From assembly GCA_016763955.1 (NCBI GenBank), contig JAESSU010000291.1, positions 1 through 15,080 of the forward strand: a stretch of DNA of 15,080 bases. Reading direction: 5' to 3'. Shown piece by piece: positions 1-8,300 of the stretch. The notes under the pieces were generated by a model that worked only from the letters and a program-made list of their open reading frames with translations, was not told the origin of the DNA and ran no database searches. A program made the position numbers and the translations under genes. Position 1 is the first letter of the stretch, and the number at the start of each line of letters is the position of its first letter. The DNA comes from Phycisphaeraceae bacterium (GTDB lineage Bacteria; Planctomycetota; Phycisphaerae; Phycisphaerales; Phycisphaeraceae).

Positions 1-3000
1 AATGCAGTTCGATGTGGGTTTTGCGACCTGCTTGATGTTTGAGATAAAAGACGGATTCTTGTGGACGGGCGAACGTGATGATGACGGGCTGGACGATGTC
101 AGCAATGCCTGGGATATCTGAAAGTCCCATCCAGACGAGTGAGCTTCGCAAAGGGGAGAGATTGGCATAGCCGGTGAGTTTGGGGATGCCATTGGCAAGT
201 GCTTCGATTGCATTGCCACCAAATCGAGCATCGGGTTGTTTGTTGGTGTAAGCCCATGCTTGGACACCGGCAGCTAGAGCCCAGTGTGTATGAAAGCGCA
301 TGGGGCCGATGGCTCCACGTGCAAAGTTCATCGCAGTATTTTCCCATGACTGCTCAATATTAGGCAGCATCAGTAATTCCAGCAGGGTGTACTCAAAGGC
401 TTGATCATTTTGGGCCCAGAACCCGGTTTCTAATTGGCTTTGCAGATAGACCGGAGCGGTTTGGACAAGTATGTCTAGGAGCTTCTTGTCCCAAGTGCTC
501 GTGTAGTACCGCGCGATAGCGCCCAAGTATGTTACGGTTTGATGGTTTTGAACAGGACGATTGGTATGGGCATATCCGTTGGCAATTTCACCAAGGACAT
601 CTAAACTGCGTTGGTATCCGGTCACTTGGTAGGCGGTGGCTAGAAAACCAGCCCAGATATCTCCGGTCCAGCCCGCATCGGAACCGTCGAAGACCCATGT
701 GCCGGTGCGTTTGTAGGATTGTCCAATTTCACGGCCAAGGGATTTGTTATGCCAGTGAATAATGCGTGTGTCCATGACATGGGTGGTCATCGCACGGGCA
801 CGGCGTAGATATTTTCGATCACCACTCCGAAGATACAAAAGCCAAGGCAGTTGTGGATTGCCATAGCTCATATCGTCATTTGCATTGATCCCCGAATAGG
901 TCCAGCCCTTGGAAGTTCCGAGGGGGTTTTGGGGTGAGCTTCCGGGGGGTGCTAAGTCTTGCGGACAGCCTCTGCCATAATCCCAGAAGCCGATCATGGG
1001 ATCAAGATGATTGGCCACCTGCACATACTCGTCAAATTTTTCTTTGATTTGAGTTTCGTATGCTGCAAATCGATCCTCGTCATATGTGGGCAATATCAGG
1101 GGTAAAGATTTCGAATTTTTGATCCATTGCGGATCGACTGATGCGATGGGTTCGTATTGTCCTAATGCTCCAGCAATTTGTGCTTGTGCTTCTTTGGGTT
1201 CATGAAATGCAAGGGTTAGATGATGTGTTCGTGCAAAGCCTAGGCCGTTGGAGACGCGGGATTCTAACGCACCTTGCGAGATGACATTTTCATTCATTCG
1301 TTGCCAAGTTTTCTGGCCCCAAAGTTTGGCAATGCCTTCATGTCTGAAATTAAGTTCTTTGTCTTGTAGGGTTTTCCATGCGTGAAACTTGATGCCGTTT
1401 TCGGTGACATCGAGTTGGTTTGGGAATTGCATTGCCATATCACGAACGGTGACGGTCACGCCGGTGTCTTGTCCTAGGAGGCTCACCCAGCCGCCGGTTT
1501 GTGCCGAGATGGATAGTTGTTTGTTTGCATGTGTGACGGTGGATTTCGCCAAATCGTTTTGCGTGAGGCTTAGGGTTTTTCCCTCAAGGGTTTGGGTGAT
1601 GGATTGTGTGAGTTTTTCGTTGCTGACACTGACCATGGCTTTGCTCGCAGCTGCGATAGACATGGGGAGATTGAGTCCTAGGTCTTTAAACCAGAATGGG
1701 TCGGTGTCTAATGTGACGATCCAAGTATGCTCCATCCGAAGCATGGGTTGGTCTTTGTAGAGATGAATGCGTGTGGTGTATCGGCAAGCTTTTTGGCCTG
1801 CATCATTCACATACCAGCCGGTTGCTCGCAAGATGGTGTGTAGTGAGCCGGCGACTTCAACGACCAGTTTGTATTGGTCATCTTTACCACTGGTTCGGTA
1901 GGTTTGGTCGTTGTTGTCAACGAAGTATCCGCCGCGTTGTGAGTCGGGGACCATGACGGGTTTGCCGTCGAGTGTGGCAGCGTCGATAAGCGTGCCAGTG
2001 GTTTTGCTGAAGGTGACTTTGAGTTTGCCGCTGTCGACAGTGATGTGCGTGTCACTGTCGGTGATGGGCATCGTTTGCAAAGGCTCTACGTCTCGCACGG
2101 ATCGACCATATTCCAGTGTTAATTCCACAGGCGTAAGTGGATCATCAATTTGAACATTGGCATCAACGATGACCCATTTAATAGCACCTTCTTGTTCCCA
2201 TAGGGCGGTGGGTGTGATCTGACATGCGATGGGCTCACCCTCAGCATCTAGGAGTCGGAACTGTTGAGCTTTGAACATATGCCGATCCGTTATCGGCACG
2301 CCGACACTCAGTGGATAGTTCCCTGGCGTAGCAAGAATGGATTGTGCTTTAAGTGGCACTTGCTTGAGTCGTATTCGGGCTGAACGTTGTTTGAACGTTA
2401 TTTGGGAAGGGTCCCATATTGGGGGGATGTATCCGTCTTGGAACTGAGCTTTGATCGCATGACCTCGGGCTTGTTCACGAGCACGTTCTGCTAATTGAGC
2501 ATCGGAGATTTTTTTAGTGCGGATTTGGAGGTTGGCAAATGAGAGATCGCCTTGGCGGGCAAAGAGCGCAACTTGACCGGTTGCGAGTTTGGTCATCATT
2601 TGACGTTGGGCGATCTTCGTGCCATTGATAAATAGTTCGGCTGTTTGGCCGTTGACGTTAGCGGTGATGTGATAGGTTTTACCGGGTGTGAAATTGAGAC
2701 TATCCACCACCACGGGGGCGCGTGCCGGGACGATGAGTTGAGCGGTAGGGCGTTCACCGCCATGTAAGATAAATTGTGCAGCGCTGCGTCGTCCACCACC
2801 GCTTAGGCCGATGAGTATGCCTTCTTGGGTGAATGTTTCACTTGAGTATGTAAAATCGAATTGAACCTGAATGACAGGGTCAGCCAAGCTCTGATTAAAT
2901 CGGAGCATAGCTTCCTGTTCACTGCTAACAGTGATTGCTTGTCTATGTGGTGTCCAATCCCCGGTGCTTGTCCACGCTTTTGTCAGGTCCGTGTTTCCCG

Positions 3001-3103
3001 TGCTTTGTTGATAGGCCGTGTTCCAGTCATCCCCCATGGTCAGGTTGGAACAGGTCATCAGGATCAGAAATCCAAGCACGCACGACCCAAATCGTGTTGA
3101 CAT
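1..3103 (-). CDS. Exported exo-rhamnogalacturonan lyase-like protein (PcRGLX/YetA-like, PL26-related), 3' end off the window
   Basis: The minus-strand frame is open from ATG at 3103 to the left edge (1034 codons, no stop). AAGGGA lies about 10 bases upstream, and an earlier in-frame ATG is cut off by TAG. Residues 1-25 are a hydrophobic signal peptide (VLGFLILMTCS) with likely cleavage near LTMG. Residues about 28-200 look like a concanavalin/DUF1080-type jelly roll, with strands such as GQTAELFINGTKIA and a closing SFANLQIRT. Around 260-320 the pattern SVGVPI...FRLLDAEGEPI...GAIKWVIVDA matches the RIFT-barrel N-domain of PcRGLX-like proteins. From about 675 onward (FWDYGRG, NDDMSYGNPQLPWLLY, DAGWTGDIWAGFL) the pattern fits the helical toroid domain. 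Known family members remove disaccharides from rhamnogalacturonan ends. Substrate and activity here are inferred from the family. Codirectional with the upstream pseudopilin, 200 bases away. Confidence 0.8.
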   Translation of the reverse strand, partial: MSTRFGSCVLGFLILMTCSNLTMGDDWNTAYQQSTGNTDLTKAWTSTGDWTPHRQAITVSSEQEAMLRFNQSLADPVIQVQFDFTYSSETFTQEGILIGLSGGGRRSAAQFILHGGERPTAQLIVPARAPVVVDSLNFTPGKTYHITANVNGQTAELFINGTKIAQRQMMTKLATGQVALFARQGDLSFANLQIRTKKISDAQLAERAREQARGHAIKAQFQDGYIPPIWDPSQITFKQRSARIRLKQVPLKAQSILATPGNYPLSVGVPITDRHMFKAQQFRLLDAEGEPIACQITPTALWEQEGAIKWVIVDANVQIDDPLTPVELTLEYGRSVRDVEPLQTMPITDSDTHITVDSGKLKVTFSKTTGTLIDAATLDGKPVMVPDSQRGGYFVDNNDQTYRTSGKDDQYKLVVEVAGSLHTILRATGWYVNDAGQKACRYTTRIHLYKDQPMLRMEHTWIVTLDTDPFWFKDLGLNLPMSIAAASKAMVSVSNEKLTQSITQTLEGKTLSLTQNDLAKSTVTHANKQLSISAQTGGWVSLLGQDTGVTVTVRDMAMQFPNQLDVTENGIKFHAWKTLQDKELNFRHEGIAKLWGQKTWQRMNENVISQGALESRVSNGLGFARTHHLTLAFHEPKEAQAQIAGALGQYEPIASVDPQWIKNSKSLPLILPTYDEDRFAAYETQIKEKFDEYVQVANHLDPMIGFWDYGRGCPQDLAPPGSSPQNPLGTSKGWTYSGINANDDMSYGNPQLPWLLYLRSGDRKYLRRARAMTTHVMDTRIIHWHNKSLGREIGQSYKRTGTWVFDGSDAGWTGDIWAGFLATAYQVTGYQRSLDVLGEIANGYAHTNRPVQNHQTVTYLGAIARYYTSTWDKKLLDILVQTAPVYLQSQLETGFWAQNDQAFEYTLLELLMLPNIEQSWENTAMNFARGAIGPMRFHTHWALAAGVQAWAYTNKQPDARFGGNAIEALANGIPKLTGYANLSPLRSSLVWMGLSDIPGIADIVQPVIITFARPQESVFYLKHQAGRKTHIELH

Positions 3104-3161
3104 GATATCTATTCCCTTCCCATCATCCGAAATAAACACAGTGTCTTCGGGCGATGGCTCT

Positions 3162-3170
3162 CTTATAGCA
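3162..3170 (-). promoter_or_regulatory. Possible extended -10 promoter for the lyase gene
   Basis: On the minus strand the sequence TGCTATAAG fits an extended -10 element (TGnTATAAT). It lies about 58 bases upstream of the lyase ATG. No convincing -35 box sits at the usual distance. This would give the lyase its own promoter rather than full dependence on read-through from the pseudopilin gene. It rests on one short motif. Confidence 0.3.
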
Positions 3171-3303
3171 AATCATCGCTGCAAATGGTGTTTTTTGCAA
3201 GTAGATGGGAGAGTAAAAAATGCTCGATAGATTCTGTTGTAATTGAATACCGCCAAGTTGCTTTTTAGGTTGCGGGCTGTTTGGCGCTTAAGAGCATGTT
3301 TTA

Positions 3304-3846
3304 TTACGGTGTGGCAGGAATATCGCTGATGTCCGATATCGAAATTTCCCCAGTGCTAGGCTCAACTAATAACGTCATTTGGTACGCATCACAGGCAAGG
3401 GTGATGCTTGCGGTCGTGGCTTGATCGAGTTGGCCGTAAACACCAAATTTGATGCGATCATCGCCGTTTAACGAGAGACTTAAAAGCGTCACTCCATTAA
3501 GGTGCCTATTAGAACCACTTCCAAATTTGACGACATAAGGGGCATTGCCCACCGGGTTGTTGATCCCTGTCGGTTGGGATGCGGATGCGATGTAATAGCT
3601 ATTGCTGTTGATGTCGAAAACCATCAAACGCAGATCGTCCGCATGACTGATCGACTCAATCTGAGCGTATCCGATGTCCGCAGCAATCTGGTTGGCTGCT
3701 GCGATGAGCTTGGTCTGACTGGTGTCTCCGAACATAGGCACCGTTAACGCAGAGAGAATCCCCACAATCACAACGACCGTGAGCATCTCGACCATTGTAA
3801 AGCCACGGTGCATTGGGCTAGTTGATATCAATTGCTCATTCATCAT
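3304..3846 (-). CDS. GspH/FimT-like minor pseudopilin
   Basis: A 180-residue prepilin. A short polar leader of 15 residues ends in HRG, followed by FTMVEMLTVVVIVGILSAL. This is the type III signal: cleavage after Gly15, Glu at mature position 5, and a single hydrophobic helix used for membrane insertion and filament assembly. The remaining ~140 residues contain the GspH/FimT-like pattern of a helix (QIAADIGYAQIESISHADD) followed by beta strands (LRLMVFDINSNSYYIAS). The first of two adjacent ATGs was chosen because AAGGA lies about 8 bases upstream. In type II secretion pseudopili, GspH belongs to the minor tip complex. This gene is divergent from the I-, J- and K-like genes across a 260-base gap. 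A FimT-like role in a type IV pilus is equally possible. Confidence 0.82.
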   Translation of the reverse strand: MMNEQLISTSPMHRGFTMVEMLTVVVIVGILSALTVPMFGDTSQTKLIAAANQIAADIGYAQIESISHADDLRLMVFDINSNSYYIASASQPTGINNPVGNAPYVVKFGSGSNRHLNGVTLLSLSLNGDDRIKFGVYGQLDQATTASITLACDAYQMTLLVEPSTGEISISDISDIPATP

Positions 3847-4106
3847 TTGGACATCCTTAGTCTAACTATCGGATTCAAACTCAGGGTAATAGCTCTAAAA
3901 CTGCTTTTCTTAACAGTCATGTCGATTTTTTGATCCAGTTATACGGTCTGTAACGGCAAGGAAATGCGATTCCAGATGCATCACAGCTAGTTATTGGATC
4001 ACACGTGAACTGAATCGTTGATTTGACCGACGGCATACTTGGGAACGTGGGGCAAAATCGCACAGTTTGCGCTTAATGCAACGTTTGGGCAGGTAGGGGC
4101 CTAGTT
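3847..4106. promoter_or_regulatory. Divergent intergenic region between the pseudopilin genes
   Basis: These 260 non-coding bases separate the H-like gene (minus) from the I-J-K-like operon (plus), so promoters for both directions are expected here. I could not identify a -35/-10 pair with correct spacing on either strand. A CACGTG core within TCACACGTGA (around 4002-4011) is a partial palindrome that could be an operator, but nothing else supports that. Confidence 0.4.
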
Positions 4107-4619
4107 ATGAAACGAAAAAATCGCCACCAATCTGGTTTCACGATGCTCGAGGTACTCATTGCCACGACAATCATGTCCTTCGCGGTGATTGCTGTGACGC
4201 AAGCGGTAGCAGTCGCTCAAATGCAGACCTACGAAGCTTTGCACGATAACCGAGCAACCACATTAGCTGAGGCCTTTCTTGAAGAAGTTGTTTCCAAAGC
4301 CTATGCAGATCCTGCTGGCGGAACGCCTGATGACCTAGGGCCAGAAACGGGTGAAACGACCCGGATTCTGTATGACAACATCGACGACTATCACGGCTTT
4401 ACACGCGACACAATTAAACTAGAACCCGATGTCATCACCGACATTGCAGGAAACGTATATCCCATAACCTATCAAAAATTCTCAGTGAATATCAGTACCA
4501 CTTACACCACCATCACACTCTTTGAACCTGTCACGGGCATTAATGTCATCGTCACCGTCACCGACAAAACAGGTCGCCCTTGGCAAGCGACACAATTTGT
4601 CCCCGAGTCAGGAGGCTGA
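4107..4619 (+). CDS. PilV/GspI-like minor pseudopilin
   Basis: A 170-residue prepilin. The 10-residue leader MKRKNRHQSG is strongly basic and is followed by FTMLEVLIATTIMSFAVIAVTQ, giving a prepilin peptidase site after Gly10, Glu at mature position 5 and an N-terminal hydrophobic helix. The LEVLIA core and short length fit the PilV/GspI type. The start is supported by AGGGG seven bases upstream. The rest (YEALHDNRATTLAEAFLEEV, then beta-rich sequence ending in VTVTDKTGRPW) resembles the small globular heads of this class. It is the first gene of a three-gene plus-strand operon; the next gene begins three bases after its stop, which suggests coupled translation. Confidence 0.8.
   Translation: MKRKNRHQSGFTMLEVLIATTIMSFAVIAVTQAVAVAQMQTYEALHDNRATTLAEAFLEEVVSKAYADPAGGTPDDLGPETGETTRILYDNIDDYHGFTRDTIKLEPDVITDIAGNVYPITYQKFSVNISTTYTTITLFEPVTGINVIVTVTDKTGRPWQATQFVPESGG
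4611..4615 (+). promoter_or_regulatory. Shine-Dalgarno GGAGG that fixes the start of the J-like gene
   Basis: GGAGG sits six bases before ATG 4622, inside the last codons of the upstream gene. It favours 4622 over the in-frame ATG at 4580, which lies within the upstream coding region and would add 14 residues before the prepilin leader. Confidence 0.8.
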
Positions 4620-4621
4620 GC

Positions 4622-5314
4622 ATGAATACCATGAAACACATCTTGATCACACAGCAACCTGCACGTCGTAAGCGTCGCGGGTTTACGATTGTTGAACTGA
4701 TGCTTGCGACCATTGGCGTGAGTTTAATTGCATTGGGAATCAGCTCCATGCTATCAGTGGTTGCCTATGGCACGACGTCTAGTCGAGATTTACGAAGTCT
4801 AGTCGTCAAGCAAAAAACAACCAGCGCCCGTCTTGATGCTGCCATTCGGGGTTCGAAGCTGGTTTTAGAATCAGGTGCAGATTATATGGTGCTCTGGGTT
4901 CACGATGACAATGACGATAGCAAGCCGAGTCTTAGTGAAATAAGGCGAGTGGAACTTGATTTAGCAAACGAACATATTCTGTCTTACAAAGCACAACTCG
5001 ACGGTCTTAGCCTAGAAATGCTCGCAGCAGTCGATGGCTCATTTGAATTTGATAGTGACTTTGATGCCCTCACAGAATCGTTTAAAAACCCACAGTATTT
5101 TGTAGATATCGCTCAAACACTCAGCCTGACATTGGCATTAGATGATGCTAATTTGTTCCCCCCGGAAATCTGGGCGACGAGTGTCTCTGGGTTGTTACTT
5201 GCTCTTGATGTCGCCCCCTCACAACAGGCAAGGCTTGTTAATTATCAGGTGACATTTGATATAGGCACATTATCCGATACCACCATCGGAACCGCTTCGC
5301 TACGCAATGAATAA
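4622..5314 (+). CDS. GspJ/PilW-like minor pseudopilin
   Basis: A 230-residue prepilin from the ATG behind GGAGG. The 20-residue leader ends in the basic run ARRKRRG. It is followed by FTIVELMLATIGVSLIALGISSML, with cleavage predicted after Gly20, Glu at mature position 5 and a hydrophobic helix. The segment SRDLRSLVVKQKTTSARLDA, the later YMVLWVHDDND and the 200-plus length fit the J/W class, the larger minor pseudopilins. In type II secretion, GspJ bridges I and K at the pseudopilus tip. Gene order I-J-K is the classical order, which supports this assignment more than the sequence alone. A short acidic stretch (HDDNDDS) follows YMVLWV. The next gene starts 25 bases downstream. Confidence 0.78.
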   Translation: MNTMKHILITQQPARRKRRGFTIVELMLATIGVSLIALGISSMLSVVAYGTTSSRDLRSLVVKQKTTSARLDAAIRGSKLVLESGADYMVLWVHDDNDDSKPSLSEIRRVELDLANEHILSYKAQLDGLSLEMLAAVDGSFEFDSDFDALTESFKNPQYFVDIAQTLSLTLALDDANLFPPEIWATSVSGLLLALDVAPSQQARLVNYQVTFDIGTLSDTTIGTASLRNE

Positions 5315-5339
5315 ATACTCTTTCCTAAAGGATTGAAAG

Positions 5340-8300
5340 ATGTCAGCTAGATGGACACAACAATCAGTAACGCGCCAGACGCAACCACGCGGCATCGCAA
5401 TGGTGCTCGTCTTAATTGCGCTAGCCATGGCAACAGTCCTTGGCTTGTCGTTTCTCAATACACAGTCCACGACAACTGGTATTGCACAAAATGTCACAAG
5501 CCAATCACGAGCACGAGGTATTGCCGAGTCCGCGATGAGCCTGACCGCAAATTTCCTACGTACAGAGTCTAATTGGCGTGGCAAAGGTGAAGGAACATGG
5601 ATCGTTAAACAAGCACTTGATGGCGGCACGTTTACCATTTCTGTACTAGATGGCGAGATTGATAGTGAGGGCAATGTTGCTGGCGACAATGACCTAGCGG
5701 ATGAAGTAACCGATCATATTGTCATTAAAGCGGTGGGGCATTACAACGGCGTGTCGCATACGATAACAGCAGAAGTGACTCCCAAAGCCGGTGATGCAAC
5801 CCCCGCTAAAGTTGTCCTGGTTGTTGCCAATGCCAATGCTCTAAATACGCAAGAAGGTTTGCGTAAACTTCAGCTTAGCGAGTGGGGCTACGAAGTTTCC
5901 GTCGTGTCCGCGAGTGCAAATCTGTCTGTTTTTAATGGACTATCAAAAATCACGGATGTGTTTCTGGTTAGTGAAACCATTTCTTCAGGTGATCTTGGTG
6001 CAAAACTTCTTCATACAGGTAGCGGTGTCGTTAATGAAGAAGGGGGCTTGTATGACGATTTTCGTCTGACCAGTGGTAGTGCCAGTCAATACAACGATAC
6101 GCAAATTGACGTGACCGATAGTTCACATTACATCACCTCGACACTTGGTAATGGTGTCGCGACGGTCTTTAGTAACGCCCAGAATATGCAGTATGCCAGT
6201 TCGTCACTTCCGAGTGGCGTAACGGTATTGGCAACTCATCCTAATAATGACGATCCTGCATTGATTGCTGTGGAAGCGGGTGTGAAATTACAGTCAGGTA
6301 AAGCCTCAGGTCGGCGCGTTTTCCTACCTTGGGCTGCTTCCGATTTAGATTTTGCATCACTTAACAGTACAGGCTTGGTTTTACTTAAACGCTCAATTGA
6401 CTGGGCAAGCCAGAGTGAATCTGCACCACCAGCAACCTTGCATTATGATTTTTCCGGAAACTCTGCGACTCTGATTGAAGACCAAGGAGGCAATGTTGAT
6501 CTCCAACTTTATCCAGGCAATGGAACCATCACGCGGGTCACCGATGCCAACGGCACTGGTATTGTGTTCGGTCAGAATGCCAGTGACGGCACTGCGGTAG
6601 CCATGACCACGGCTTCTGGCAATACCCAACAACTCGCAGCGGCGATTCAAGAAGCTGGTGCTGTCACCGTGCAAGTTTTCTTTAAGCAAACCAATGGCGG
6701 CAATGTTTTGAGTATGGGAAACAAGCCCACCATCACCACTAACAGCCTGAACAATCAGGCAACCTATGTTGAATTTGCTGATGTACTAAATGATCCCAAT
6801 ACGATGATTTTCTACAGCAAGAGTCATGACGACGATGATGACGAGCATGCTGACGACGATGATGATGATGACGACAAGAAGAAGTCTGACAAGTACGACG
6901 ATGACGATGACGATGACGATCAAGAGCATGTGGCGAATGACAATTTCTACATCCAAGGATCGCCTTCAGGTGGCAGTTTCAACCACGCTTTGTACTTAAG
7001 TCATCAAGAAGGCGAACAGGCCCTTAATCAAAATGATACATGGGAAAATGATACACCCGTTGTCTACGCTTTTACCTTTGATAAAGAAGATGGCACGGTT
7101 CGCATTTACATCAATGGGCAACAGGTTGCCGAGGAAAATATGGGTGATACGGACTTGGATAATTGGGTCAGCCAATGGCTTACACTTGGCAACAGCCCAT
7201 CATTAGATAGCCCGTTCGTGGGCACGATTTATGATGTAAAAATTTGGCCTAGCCAACTCAGTGAGGCCCAGCTTAAGGATAATGCTCAAGCATTCCTAGA
7301 TGGCGATGACAATCCGCTGATTCTTGTACTCTACGAGTTTCAAAAGATTGTTCCTGCTGCCCCTAAACCCATCAGTCACTGGAAACTCGATGAAACCACC
7401 GGCAGCGGTGATGCAATGTATGGCAGCGGCGTTTCAGCAGATGACGAGTTTAAACTCGAAAAAGGTGCTCAAATCGAAGGCTTCCGTTCTTCTGATGGAA
7501 ACTATAGTCAGAGCAACTCAGGGTTGAATGTGATTGCAACGGTCAATTCGATAGAGGCAAATAAAGAAAACAAGTTTAAAATTAAAGGCAATCAAACCAT
7601 TCTTGTCGGTGATGCTTTATGTGGTGCAGGGGGCAATCCCAATACAGTTATTGAGATTGACAAATCAGCTCTAGTCACCGGCACAACAGGTGCGCAGGCC
7701 GTGAATATGCAGCTTCCCGATAAAAACGAATTCATCGTGCCCACGGATGGCCGACCGTCTAATATTGGGAAAGTAGAATACAAGGATGATGCGGTTGTTA
7801 CGATTAGTTCTAATCTATATACAGACGATTTTAAAGTCGAGGATAACGCTCATATCACCATCAGTGGCGACGTGACGATTTGGTGTGAAAATTTTGAACT
7901 CAAGGATGATGATGCAAAAATCAATGTCCCCGTGGGCTCCTCGTTAACGGTCTATGCAAGCGGTGACATCAAAATCAAAGACGGCGCACAACTCAACTAT
8001 CAAAATAATGAAACGACCGGTGCAACGCGTGTGGCAATGTTTACCACGGATGATAAAAAAATCGAAATCGAAGATAGTGGCACCATCGCAGTAGGGAATT
8101 TTTATTCAACCAAAGACTTAAAAATTAAGAAGGGTGCTAAGCTTTACGGCACAGCGTCCTGTGGCAAGAAGATGGAAGTCAAAGATGAGAACACACATCT
8201 TTATGTTGACTTGGATCAAGTGAACAATAACAAAACAATAGATCAAAGGGGCGTTAGCAATGGTATTTACACCAACGGCCCAACCAGTGATCCTAACGGG

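Noticed and set aside
1389..1760. Plus-strand open frame of 123 codons opposite the lyase gene
   Set aside because: It is antisense to a continuous, well-supported coding frame and resembles no protein pattern I recognise.
3251..3286. CGCCAA...TTGGCG inverted repeat after the H-like pseudopilin gene
   Set aside because: The stem has six pairs with a 24-base loop and no T run, so it is too weak to call a terminator.
3889..3901. Minus-strand GTTTTAGAGCTAT, identical to the first 13 bases of a well-known Cas9 CRISPR repeat
   Set aside because: Only one copy is present, with no repeat-spacer periodicity, no complementary anti-repeat and no cas gene in the window. A 13-base match is best taken as chance.
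4580..4621. Upstream ATG for the J-like pseudopilin
   Set aside because: It lies within the preceding coding sequence, while ATG 4622 has GGAGG at ideal spacing and gives a normal prepilin leader.
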